Part shown: positions 9,835 through 21,100 of the stretch, piece by piece
Numbering within the stretch: the first letter of the stretch is position 1
Layout of the letters: each line of letters starts with the position of its first letter
Assembly: GCA_947471745.1 (NCBI GenBank)
Contig: CANJKZ010000435.1
Coordinates: forward strand, 1-64,000
DNA length: 64,000 nt
Direction of reading: 5' to 3'
DNA from: Closterium sp. Naga37s-1
Taxonomy: Eukaryota; Streptophyta; Zygnematophyceae; Desmidiales; Closteriaceae
The notes under the pieces: generated by a model
What the model was told of the DNA's origin: nothing
Database searches by the model: none
The model's input: the letters and a program-made list of their open reading frames with translations, nothing else
Translations under genes and position numbers: made by a program

Positions 9835-12800
9835 GCATTGGGGATGGAGGGGGGAAGCAGGGAGGAGGGAGAGGGAAAGCAGGGAGGAGGGAGAGGGAAA
9901 GCAGGGAGGGGGATGGGGGGGAAGCAGGGAGGGGATGGGGGGAAGCAGGGAGGGGGATGGGGGGAAGCAGGGAAGGGGATGGGGGGAAGCAGGGAAGGGG
10001 ATGGGGAGAAGCAGGGAAGGGGATGGGGGGAAGCAGGGAGGGGGATGGGGGGAAGCAGGGAAGGGGATGGGGGAAGCAGGGAAGGGGATGGGGGAAAGCA
10101 GGGAAGGGGATGGGGGGAAGCAGGGAAGGGGATGGGGGGAAGCAGGGAAGGGGATCGGGGGAAGCAGGGAAAGGGATGGGGGGAAGCAGGGAAGGGATGG
10201 GGGGAAGCAGGGAAGGGGATGGGGGAAGCAGGGAAGGGGATCGGGGGAAGCAGGGAAGCGGAGGGGGGGAAGCAGGGAAGGGGATGGGGGGAAGCAGGGA
10301 AGGGGATGGGGGGAAGCAGGGAAAGGGATGGGGGGAAGCAGGGAAAGGGATGGGGGGAAGCAGGGAAGGGATGGGGGGAAGCAGGAAAGGGGATGGGGGG
10401 AAGCAGGGAAGGGGAGGGGGGGAAGCAGGGAAGGGGATGGGGGTAAGCAGGGAGGGGGATGGGGGAAAGCAGGGAAGGGGATGGGGGGAAGCAGGGAAGG
10501 GGATGGGGGGAAGCAGGGAAGGGGATGGGGGGAAGCAGGAAAGGGGATGGGGGGAAGCAGGGAAGGGGATGGGGGAAGCAGGGAAGGGGATGGGGGGAAG
10601 CAGGGAAGGGGATGAGGGGAAGCAGGGAAGCGGAGGGGGGGAAGCAGGGAAGGGGATGGGGGGATTCTGGGTGGGGGATGGGGGGAAGCAGGGAAGGGGA
10701 TGGGGGGAAGCAGGGAAGGGGATGGGGGGAAGCAGGGAAGGGGATGGGGGGAAGCAGGGAAGGGGATGGGGGGAAGCAGGGAAAGGGATGGGGGGAAGCA
10801 GGGAAGGGATGGGGGGAAGCAGGGAAGGGGATGGGGGGAAGCAGGGAAGGGGATCGGGGAAAGCAGGGAAGGGGATGGGGGGAAGCAGGGAAGGGGATGG
10901 GGGGAAGCAGGGAGGGGGATGGGGGGAAGCAGGGAAGGGATGGGGGAAGCAGGGAAGGGGATGGGGGGAAGCAGGGAAGGGGATGGGGGGAAGCAGGGAA
11001 GGGGATGGGGGGAAGCAGGGAAGGGGATGGGGGGAAGCAGGGAAAGGGATGGGGGGAAGCAGGGAAGGGATGGGGGGAAGCAGGGAAGGGGATGGGGGGA
11101 AGCAGGGAAGGGGATGGGGGGAAGCAGGGAAGCGGGGGGGGGGAAGCAGGGAAGGGGATGGGGGGAAGCAGGGAAGGGGATGGGGGGAAGCAGGGAAGGG
11201 GATGGGGGGAAGCAGGGAAGGGGATGAGGGGAAGCAGGGAAGGGGAGGGGGGGAAGCAGGGAAGGGGATGGGGGGGGAAGCAGGGAAGGGGATGGGGGGG
11301 GAAGCAGGGAAGGGGATGGGAGGAAGCAGGGAAGCGGAGGGGGGGAAGCAGGGAAAGGGGATGGGGGGATTCTGGGTGGGGGATGGGGGGAAGCAGGGAA
11401 GGGGATGGGGGGAAGCAGGGAAGGGGATGGGGGGAAGCAGGGAAGGGGATGGGGGAAGCAGGGAAGCGGAGGGGGGAAGCAGGGAAGGGGATGGGGGGAA
11501 GCAGGGAAGGGGATGAGGGGAAGCAGGGAAGGGGAGGGGGGGAAGCAGGGAAGGGGATGGGGGGGAAGCAGGGAAGGGGATGGGGGGGGAAGCAGGGAAG
11601 GGGATGGGAGGAAGCAGGGAAGCGGAGGGGGGGAAGCAGGGAAAGGGGATGGGGGGATTCTGGGTGGGGGATGGGGGGAAGCAGGGAAGGGGATGGGGGG
11701 AAGCAGGGAAGGGGATGGGGGGAAGCAGGGAAGGGGATGGGGGGAAGCAGGGAAGGGGATGAGGGGAAGCAGGGAAGCGGAGGGGGGGAAGCAGGGAAAG
11801 GGGATGGGGGGATTCTGGGTGGGGGATGGGGGGAAGCAGGGAAGGGGATGGGAGAAGCAGGGAAGGGGATGGGGGAAAGCAGGGAAGGGGATGGGGGGAA
11901 GCAGGGAAGGGGATGGGGGAAGCAGGGAAGGGGATGGGGGAAGCAGGGAAGGGGATGGGGGGAAGCAGGGAAGGGGATGGGGGGAAGCAGGGAAGCGGAG
12001 GGGGGGAAGCAGGGAAGGGGATGGGGGGAAGCAGGGAAGGGGATGGGGGGAAGCAGGGAAGGGGATGAGGGGAAGCAGGGAAGGGGATGGGGGGAAGCAG
12101 GGAAGGGGATGGGGGGGGAAGCAGGGAAGGGGATGGGGGGGGAAGCAGGGAAGGGGATGGGAGGAAGCAGGGAAGGGGATGAGGGGAAGCAGGGAAGCGG
12201 AGGGGGGGAAGCAGGGAAGGGGATGGGGGGATTCTGGGTGGGGGATGGGGGGAAGCAGGGAAGGGGATGGGGGGAAGCAGGGAAGGGGATGGGGGGAAGC
12301 AGGGAAGGGGATGGGGGGAAGCAGGAAAGGGGATGGGGGGAAGCAGGGAAGGGGATGGGGGGAAGCAGGGAAGGGGATGGGGGGAAGCAGGGAAGGGGAT
12401 CGGGGGAAGCAGGGAAAGGGATGGGGGGAAGCAGGGAAGGGATGGGGGGAAGCAGGGAAGGGGATGGGGGGAAGCAGGGAAGGGGATGGGGGGAAGCAGG
12501 GAAGCGGAGGGGGGGAAGCAGGGAAGGGGATGGGGGGAAGCAGGGAAGGGGATGGGGGGAAGCAGGGAAAGGGATGGGGGGAAGCAGGGAAAGGGATGGG
12601 GGGAAGCAGGGAAGGGATGGGGGGAAGCAGGAAAGGGGATGGGGGGAAGCAGGGAAGGGGAGGGGGGGAAGCAGGGAAGGGGATGGGGGTAAGCAGGGAA
12701 GGGGATGGGGGGGAAGCAGGAAAGGGGATGGGGGGAAGCAGGGAAGGGGATGGGGGGAAGCAGGAAAGGGGATGGGGGGAAGCAGGGAAGGGGATGGGGG

Positions 12801-15800
12801 GAAGCAGGAAAGGGGATGGGGGGAAGCAGGGAAGGGGATGGGGGGAAGCAGGGAAGGGGATGGGGGGAAGCAGGGAAGGGGATGAGGGGAAGCAGGGAAG
12901 CGGAGGGGGGGAAGCAGGGAAGGGGATGGGGGGATTCTGGGTGGGGGATGGGGGGAAGCAGGGAAGGGGATGGGGGGAAGCAGGGAAGGGGATGGGGGGA
13001 AGCAGGGAAGGGGATGGGGGGAAGCAGGGAAGGGGATGGGGGGAAGCAGGAAGGGATGGGAAAGGGATGGGGGGAAGCAGGGAAGGGGATGGGGGGAAGC
13101 AGGGAAGGGGATCGGGGAAAGCAGGGAAGGGGATGGGGGGAAGCAGGGAAGGGGATGGGGGGAAGCAGGGAGGGGGATGGGGGGAAGCAGGGAAGGGGAT
13201 GGGGGAAGCAGGGAAGGGATGGGGGGAAGCAGGGAAGGGGATGGGGGGAAGCAGGGAAGGGGATGGGGGGAAGCAGGGAAGGGGATCGGGGGAAGCAGGG
13301 AAAGGGATGGGGGGAAGCAGGGAAGGGATGGGGGGAAGCAGGGAAGGGGATGGGGGGAAGCAGGGAAGGGGATGGGGGGAAGCAGGGAAGCGGAGGGGGG
13401 GAAGCAGGGAAGGGGATGGGGGGAAGCAGGGAAGGGGATGGGGGGAAGCAGGGAAGGGGATGGGGGGAAGCAGGGAAGGGGATGGGGGGAAGCAGGGAAG
13501 GGATGGGGGGAAGCAGGGAAGGGGATGGGGGGAAGCAGGGAAGGGGATCGGGGAAAGCAGGGAAGGGGATGGGGGGAAGCAGGGAAGGGGATGGGGGGAA
13601 GCAGGGAGGGGGATGGGGGGAAGCAGGGAAGGGGATGGGGGAAGCAGGGAAGGGGATGGGGGGAAGCAGGGAAGGGGATGGGGGGAAGCAGGGAAGGGGA
13701 TGGGGGGAAGCAGGGAAGGGGATCGGGGGAAGCAGGGAAAGGGATGGGGGGAAGCAGGGAAGGGATGGGGGGAAGCAGGGAAGGGGATGGGGGGAAGCAG
13801 GGAAGCGGAGGGGGGGAAGCAGGGAAGGGGATGGGGGGAAGCAGGGAAGGGGATGGGGGGAAGCAGGGAAGGGGATGGGGGGAAGCAGGGAAGGGGATGG
13901 GGGAAGCAGGGAAGGGGATGGGGGGGGAAGCAGGGAAGGGGATGAGGGGAAGCAGGGAAGGGGAGGGGGGGAAGCAGGGAAGGGGATGGGGGGGGAAGCA
14001 GGGAAGGGGATGGGGGGGGAAGCAGGGAAGGGGATGGGAGGAAGCAGGGAAGCGGAGGGGGGGAAGCAGGGAAAGGGGATGGGGGGATTCTGGGTGGGGG
14101 ATGGGGGGAAGCAGGGAAGGGGATGGGGGGAAGCAGGGAAGGGGATGGGGGGAAGCAGGGAAGGGGATGGGGGGAAGCAGGGAAGCGGAGGGGGGGAAGC
14201 AGGGAAGGGGATGGGGGGAAGCAGGGAAGGGGATGGGGGGAAGCAGGGAAGGGGATGAGGGGAAGCAGGGAAGCGGAGGGGGGGAAGCAGGGAAAGGGGA
14301 TGGGGGGATTCTGGGTGGGGGATGGGGGGAAGCAGGGAAGGGGATGGGGGGAAGCAGGGAAGGGGATGGGGGAAAGCAGGGAAGGGGATGGGGGGAAGCA
14401 GGGAAGGGGATCGGGGGAAGCAGGGAAAGGGATGGGGGGAAGCAGGGAAGGGATGGGGGGAAGCAGGGAAGGGGATGGGGGGAAGCAGGGAAGGGGATGG
14501 GGGGAAGCAGGGAAGCGGAGGGGGGGAAGCAGGGAAGGGGATGGGGGGAAGCAGGGAAGGGGATGGGGGGAAGCAGGGAAGGGGATGGGGGGAAGCAGGG
14601 AAGGGGATGGGGGAAGCAGGGAAGGGATGGGGGGAAGCAGGGAAGGATGGGGGAAGCAGGGAAGGGGATGGGGAAGCAGGGAAGGGGATCGGGGGAAAGC
14701 AGGGAAGGGGATGGGGGGAAGCAGGGAAGGGGATGGGGGGAAGCAGGGAGGGGGATGGGGGGAAGCAGGGAAGGGGATGGGGGAAGCAGGGAAGGGGATG
14801 GGGGGAAGCAGGGAAGGGGATGGGGGGAAGCAGGGAAGGGGATGGGGGGAAGCAGGGAAGGGGATCGGGGGGAAGCAGGGAAAGGGATGGGGGGAAGCAG
14901 GGAAGGGATGGGGGGAAGCAGGGAAGGGGATGGGGGGAAGCAGGAAGGGGATGGGGGGAAGCAGGGAAGGGAGGGGGGGAAGCAGGGAAGGGGATGGGGG
15001 GAAGCAGGGAAGGGATGGGGGGAAGCAGGGAAGGGGATGGGGGAAGCAGGGAAGGGGATGGGGGGAAGCAGGGAAGGGGATGGGGGGGGAAGCAGGGAAG
15101 GGGATGAGGGGAAGCAGGGAAGGGGAGGGGGGGAAGCAGGGAAGGGGATGGGGGGGAAGCAGGGAAGGGATGGGGGGGGAAGCAGGGAAGGGGATGGGAG
15201 GAAGCAGGGAAGCGGAGGGGGGGAAGCAGGGAAAGGGGATGGGGGATTCTGGGTGGGGGATGGGGGGAAGCAGGGAAGGGGATGGGGGGAAGCAGGGAAG
15301 GGGATGGGGGGAAGCAGGGAAGGGGATGGGGGGAAGCAGGGAAGCGGAGGGGGGGAAGCAGGGAAGGGATGGGGGAAGCAGGGAAGGGGATGGGGGGAAG
15401 CAGGGAAGGGGATGAGGGGAAGCAGGGAAGCGGAGGGGGGGAAGCAGGGAAAGGGGATGGGGGGATTCTGGGTGGGGGATGGGGGGAAGCAGGGAAGGGG
15501 ATGGGGGGAAGCAGGGAAGGGGATGGGGGAAAGCAGGGAAGGGGATGGGGGGAAGCAGGGAAGGGGATGGGGGGAAGCAGGGAAGGGGATGGGGGAAGCA
15601 GGGAAGGGGATGGGGGGAAGCAGGGAAGGGGATGGGGGGAAGCAGGAAGCGGAGGGGGGAAGCAGGGAAGGGGATGGGGGGAAGCAGGGAAGGGGATGGG
15701 GGGAAGCAGGGAAGGGGATGAGGGGAAGCAGGGAAGGAGAGGGGGGGAAGCAGGGAAGGGGATGGGGGGGGAAGCAGGGAAGGGGATGGGGGGGGAAACA

Positions 15801-16060
15801 GGGAAGGGGATGGGAGGAAGCAGGGAAGGGGATGAGGGGAAGCAGGGAAGCGGAGGGGGGGAAGCAGGGAAGGGGATGGGGGGATTCTGGGTGGGGGATG
15901 GGGGGAAGCAGGGAAGGGGATGGGGGGAAGCAGGGAAGGGGATGGGGGGAAGCAGGGAAGGGGATGGGGGGAAGCAGGAAAGGGGATGGGGGGAAGCAGG
16001 GAAGGGGATGGGGGGAAGCAGGGAAGGGGATGGGGGGAAGCAGGGAAGGGGATTGGGGGA
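9835..16060. repeat. 6.2-kb G/purine-rich 21-bp minisatellite
   Basis: Roughly 300 head-to-tail copies of a unit about 21 bp long, core ggggggaagcagggaaggg then gat, with 19-22 bp length variants. About 19 of 21 plus-strand bases are purines, and four or more G-runs fall within any two units, so G-quadruplex or triplex potential is high. A marker variant with ggattctgggtggggg recurs about 11 times (near 10664, 11365, 11656, 11808, 12228, 12929, 14086, 14306, 15245, 15464, 15885), showing higher-order duplication of multi-unit blocks. Both strands have very long stop-free frames for trivial reasons. Confidence 0.95.
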
Positions 16061-16200
16061 AACAGGTAGAGGGTGTGGAGAAGCAGGTCAGAGGATGGGG
16101 GAAACAGGGCAGGGGATAAGGGGTCACAAGGGATAGGATGGGGGAAACAGGGCAGGGGATAAGGGGTCACAAGGGATAGGATGGGGGGAACAGGGGCAGA
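16060..16200. repeat. Tandem duplication of about 50 bp (aggggataaggggtcac units)
   Basis: Two tandem near-identical copies of a segment including aacagggcaggggataagg and ggtcacaagggatagg follow a degenerate tail of the 21-bp array. Confidence 0.75.
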
Positions 16201-16214
16201 TGCCAGAGGAAGGT

Positions 16215-16265
16215 ACATGGGGTGGGACAGGAAAGATGGTGAGATCGAGGGAGAGGAGGGGCATA
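16215..16265 (+). repeat. Right copy of the flanking duplication
   Basis: Same orientation as 9776-9830, with only a few differences. Together the two copies bracket the 21-bp array. Confidence 0.8.
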
Positions 16266-16319
16266 TGGGGAAAGCGAAGGCTCACCTGGTGCGTGGCGCT
16301 GACCTCTCTGAGGTCCTTC

Positions 16320-16680
16320 CCTATGTCCTCCCCCCTCTGTATCTCCCCCTCTGTCCTTCCCCTTCTGTCTCTCTCCCTGTCTCCTTCCCCCTCGATCTCT
16401 CCCCCTCTGTCCTTCCCCTTCTGTCAACAACCCTGTCTCCTTCCCCCTCTATCTCTCCCCCTGTGACATTCCCCCTCTGTCTCTCCCCCTGTGTCCTGCA
16501 CCCTCTGTCTCTCCCCCTGTGTCCTGCACCCTCTGTCTCTCCCCCTGTGTCCTGCACCCTCTGTCTCTCCCCCTGTGTCCTGCACCCTCTGTCTCTCCCC
16601 CTGTGTCCTGCACCCTCTGTCTCTCCCCCTGTGTCCTGCACCCTCTGTCTCTCCCCCTGTGTCCTGCACCCTCTGTCTGT
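16320..16680. repeat. 28-bp minisatellite (ctctgtctctccccctg...)
   Basis: About seven near-perfect 28-bp copies (ctctgtctctccccctgtgt then cctgcacc) at 16470-16675. They are preceded by more diverged pyrimidine-rich relatives from 16320. It is unrelated in sequence to the 28-bp satellite at 32.7-55 kb. Confidence 0.9.
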
Positions 16681-16899
16681 CCGTGGGAAGGGCGAGGAAA
16701 GAGAGAGAAGGTGGGAAGGAAGGAGTGCAGAGAGATCGAAAGAGGCAGAAGAGAAAGAGAGCGCGAGGGAGATGGGAGTGTAAGAGAGAGCGAGAGATAT
16801 AGGAAGCGAGGGGAGAGGGATAGATGGGAGGGAGGAAGAGATGGAGGGTGGACGGAGGCGGGGATGCAGGCGGGTACGGTGACGCCAGCGCGAAATACA

Positions 16900-17165
16900 G
16901 AGGCGGAGGCGACGAGGAGAAGCGCGCGCGAAATCAAGTGGCGGGGGCGACGATTTTGGTATCGCGCGGGCGACGATCTGAACCGCGCGCGGGCGACGAG
17001 AAGAAGCGCGCGAGGGCGACGTGGAAAATCGCGCGCGGGCAAACGGGCGACGCGCGCGCGGGCGTCAAGGATAAGCGCGCGCGGGCGTCAAGGAGGAGCG
17101 CGCGCGGGCAACCTGGAGAAGCGCTGGACGGTGGGAAGCGCGGGCGACGAAAGGAAGTGAGGGCG
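16900..17165. repeat. Degenerate GC-rich repeats (gcgcgcgggcgacg)
   Basis: Irregular tandem copies of a unit of roughly 25-35 bp based on gcgcgcgggcgacgagga and gaagcgcgcg. Spacing is uneven, so these are old or actively rearranging repeats. Confidence 0.7.
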
Positions 17166-18111
17166 ACGAGTGGTAGATATCGATGCTCGAGCAAGTGTGG
17201 CCGACGTGATGAAGCGCGGGAATCGCTTTTCCGCGAGTCTCACGAGGGTAAAGCGCACACGACATCCTACAAGCAGTGAGTGTGGCAACTCATGCCATTT
17301 TCGGGAGCCTTGCGCGTGTGGGGCACTAGCACGGACGTACCGTGTCTGGCATTCGAAAGAGGCACGGTGCGGGCGAGTTTGGCAGGCAGTTGTGCTACGC
17401 AGTGATTGGACAGACAGCGTGAGGGACTAGTGTTGGCCGAAAAAAACGCCTACCCTTGAGGGTGCTTTTGTCGCCCAGCCGCCCGTTTCCTAGTTACGTG
17501 TGTCATAGTGGACTAGAAGTACTACTTGGTCTTCAAGATATGTGAGAGGTGATCCAGGCAATATTGTGGGCGATGGACGGGTCTGTCGTGCGACTGGTCA
17601 CAAACCAATCAGGAGTGAGGGTCGCAAGAGGTATTCCCGGGGTCGCGAGTTGAGTTTCAAACCAAAGAGGGTTACCCTGTTTTTTTGCGACTTCAAGTTC
17701 AAGAATCTTGAACTTGAAATATACCATGTGGTACTCGGGCTTTAATCCAGTGACCTCTACATTGGAGGTTCAAGTGACCTGGTGCTCATGAGAAACAACA
17801 AGCCTTGCAATTGCAACTAGGTACTGAAAGATTGTCAGTAGGATGTGATACAATTCCAACATACTGTACACACATCATCCAGATACTAGTACAGCAAAAT
17901 AACGTGCCATGCCATGCGAGTCTTTCTGCTGCTGCTATTGTGCAGCGCACAACGAAGCAAATAATCTTCACCGCCTGTACACGTGTCGTGTGCAAGGCCT
18001 CGGCAGGAAGTGGCGGAGTGGCGTTGTGTGTTAGTGTGTTAACGTGTTAGCAGGTTAGCTGTGTGCATGCTGCCTCCAGGCTGTCCCCTCCATGGCTTGG
18101 GCACGGGGCAG
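17166..18111. other. Spacer downstream of the SCPL gene; no gene recognised
   Basis: Ordinary-looking sequence without a recognisable gene. It contains the 27-base inverted repeat at 17692-17718. The proximal part, just below 18112, is the presumed 3' UTR of the minus-strand SCPL gene. Confidence 0.45.
17692..17718. repeat. Perfect 13-bp inverted repeat with a 1-base centre
   Basis: Arms ttcaagttcaaga and tcttgaacttgaa flank a single base. It lies in spacer about 400 bp beyond the SCPL stop codon. Confidence 0.85.
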
Positions 18112-21100
18112 CTACCGGTAGAAGGAGGGCAGGGCGTGTAGCGTGGTGCCGTGGAGGAAGTGGTGGAAGATGGTGAGGGCGGCCGCGGGTCGCCCCGTGG
18201 GGATCTGGTGGCCCGCCCCCCGCACCGTGATGAATGTCACGCCCTTGTACCGCGTCACCCACCCCCCCACCTGGGGGAGAGGAGGTGAGCGGGAGGGGAG
18301 GGGGACGGTGGGTGGGAGGGGGAGGAGGATTTAGGGGCGAACTGGGGGGGAGAAGGGAGGAAGCGGGGGACGATGGAGAGCATTGAGAGAAAACGTGAGG
18401 GGAGATGTGAGGGCGGCGGTGCAGCACGTGGCTGTGGTGTGCGTGCCATGCTGCAGCACCTGCACGCCACGCTGCACCGTGTGTGCACAGCAGTGGCACA
18501 CACCTGGTTGGAGGGCAGCGTCCAGGGGTGGAGAGGGGCGAGCAGCGGCAGGTTGAGCCCCGCCACCCACTGCCTCGTGCCCGTGAACGGCACCACTGAG
18601 TCCGTGTCGCCCCTGCCGTGCGCAGGGGTGCACAGCGGTGCAGAGGGGTGCAGAGGGGTGCAGAGGGGTGCAGAGAGGGGTCAGGGGAGTGGTGTGTGTT
18701 TTGAAACACCGGAGTGAGGGCAGAGCATGTGGGCTTGGTACAGTGGAGGTGACATGAACTGAGCACATCATACTCCCACATCCCACGACATTCCGCCCTG
18801 CACCCACCACCTCATTCCACCCACCAGTGCACTCACGACATGAGGCAGAGGGGCACTCACGACATGAGGCAGAGGGGCACTCACGACATGATCCAGAGGG
18901 GCACTCACGACATGATCCAGAGGGGCACTCACGACATGAGGCAGAGGGGCACTCACGACATGATCCAGAGGGGCACTTGCGCTGCGAGCAGGCGGTGCAG
19001 CACGGGCAGCATGGAGACCTCCATGTCCGCACTGGCGTACTGCAGTGATGCGCTGTGGGGGGGGGCGAGGGGGGTAGAGAGGGAGGGAGGAGGAAATTAA
19101 TAAGGGGGTAGGTGAGAGGGTGGTAGGTGATAGGGGGGTGAGAGTGATGCACAGTTGAGAACGGGAAAAGTGGGGGAATGGGAGAGGGCGGGAGGTGCGG
19201 AGGGAGGGAGGGAGGAAGCAAGGGAGGGAAGGAGGGAGGCAGAGAGGGAGGGAGGGAGGCAGAGAGGGAGGGAGGGAGGCAGAGAGGGAGGGAGGGAGGG
19301 AGGAGTGGGAGTGCGTGCAGCAACGAGGCATGGAGAGCGCACGGTTGGTGCCTCGCACCTGCAGGGCACCCAGTGGTGCGGCTGGGCGGCAGCAGCAGCG
19401 GGCATGGCATGGAGGGCGCGCTGCACGGGAGGCCACTGCAGGTACCGCTGCACCCACACGTCCATGCACGCCCTGCTCGCTGCCCCCGCATCCTCCGCCC
19501 CCTCCACCTCCCCCTCCCCGTCGACGCCACTCATTGCACCTGCTGCTCCCTCTGCTCCCCTCACTGCACCTGTTCCCCCCTCTCCGCTCTCCCCCTCTCC
19601 TCCCCATACACTTGCGCTCTGACCCTGTATTGACCCCACCAGCCCCCCTCCCGCCCCTCTTGCTTGTGAGGCAGGGTGTAAAGAGGAGGGTGAGGAGGAG
19701 GTGGCGGAAGGCGAGGTGGAGTGCGGTGTAGAGGGGCGGGGAGAGGAGGTGAAGAGGCGAGAGAGGCGGAAGCGTTGCGTGTTGAGCTGAAGGGAGTGGT
19801 AGGCGGGGGAGAGGCACACTGGCGCGTATATGTCTGGATGGGGGAAAGAGATTGAGGAGTGGGGAGGAGTGGAGTGGTGTTAACGCAAGAGAGGGCGTGC
19901 GAAGCAGCGAGTGTTTGAGGTGGAAAATAAAAAAGGCGTGCTGGGAATGGAATGGGACGGGTGATGTGTGTTGGGCAGCGTGACACATGCATTTGCTTGG
20001 TGAGAGCATTGAGGAGGTGGCGAGAGCAGTGAGGAGGTGGCGAGCAGAGCAGGCAATGTGGGTGGGTGGGTACCATAGGGGTCGATGCCGCTCTGTGCTT
20101 GGGGGGCGTGATGGGTTGATGCCAGTGCATGCACGATGGTAGATCCATGCACACATGCACACATGCACACACAAACACACGGACGTCAACAACCCTTGTT
20201 GCTCATTTTCATGGCTAGGCACTGCCAACACTGCCAGCACTGCCAACACTGCCAGCACTGCCAGCACTGCCAACACTGCCAACACTGCCAACACTGCCAG
20301 CACTGCCAACACTGCCAACACTGCCAGCACTTCCTTGCAGCAACAGGGAAGGCACGAAAGCATGGGACATGAGGCATGGGACATGAGGCATGGGACATGA
20401 GGCGAAGGGCTACGGCACTGACGTCAGCGGTGGCAACGGCGTTCATGACAGCGTCACATGCCATGCCGGGCCGCACCGTGTTGGGGGAGAACCCGCATTG
20501 CAGGGGGCGGGGGGCATGCGCATGCGCATGGGGCACGGGCAGGGAGAATGGGGAATGGGGCGGAAGGACACATAAGTGGTAACTTGCTCGCCATGGTGAG
20601 AGACGAGGAGGTGAATGAAAGGCGCCCCAGCCGAATGACGAGAGAGAGTGGCAGGGCACACAGCAGGGCGGCAGGGGATGATATAGTATACCTGCGCGGC
20701 CTGGGAGAAGAGGCGCGGGGAGAGCAGCCCGTGGTCGAGGAAGAAGCGCGCGCGCGAGGAGGTGTCAACGCGCGCGTGCACGAAGGGGTTGCCCAGCAGC
20801 ACGCCCCCCACCCTCATGCGCACCCTCAGCGCCGGGCGCGCCTCCATCGCCACCAACGCGTCCGCCAGCTGCGGAATGTAGTGACCTGCGCGCACAAGGG
20901 GGGCAAATGGGAGAATGGGGAGGAGAGGGAAGGGCGGGGAGGAGGCGTATGGTGGGATAAAGGAGGGGCAGACCAATATTGGCGTCCGCATTGTACCATT
21001 CCCCTTTCCCCGCGTACCTCCTGCTTCACCTGCGTCCCTCCTTCCCCCCTCACCTGCAAACCTTCCCCCGCCAGCAGCAGCTTGCGCCCGTTGTAGCGCG

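Noticed and set aside
9603-16218. Minus-strand frames of more than 2100 residues rich in Pro/Leu/Phe/Ser and matching Gly/Arg/Lys frames on the plus strand
   Set aside because: They translate a stop-free 21-bp repeat in every rotation; frames overlap in several phases, with no domain, start or splice logic.
16265-16330. Possible minus-strand exon encoding EDIGKDLREVSATHQ with a GTGAGC donor
   Set aside because: Splice context is acceptable, but the peptide is too short to assign and there is no adjoining exon; may be linked to the MCM relic but unproven.
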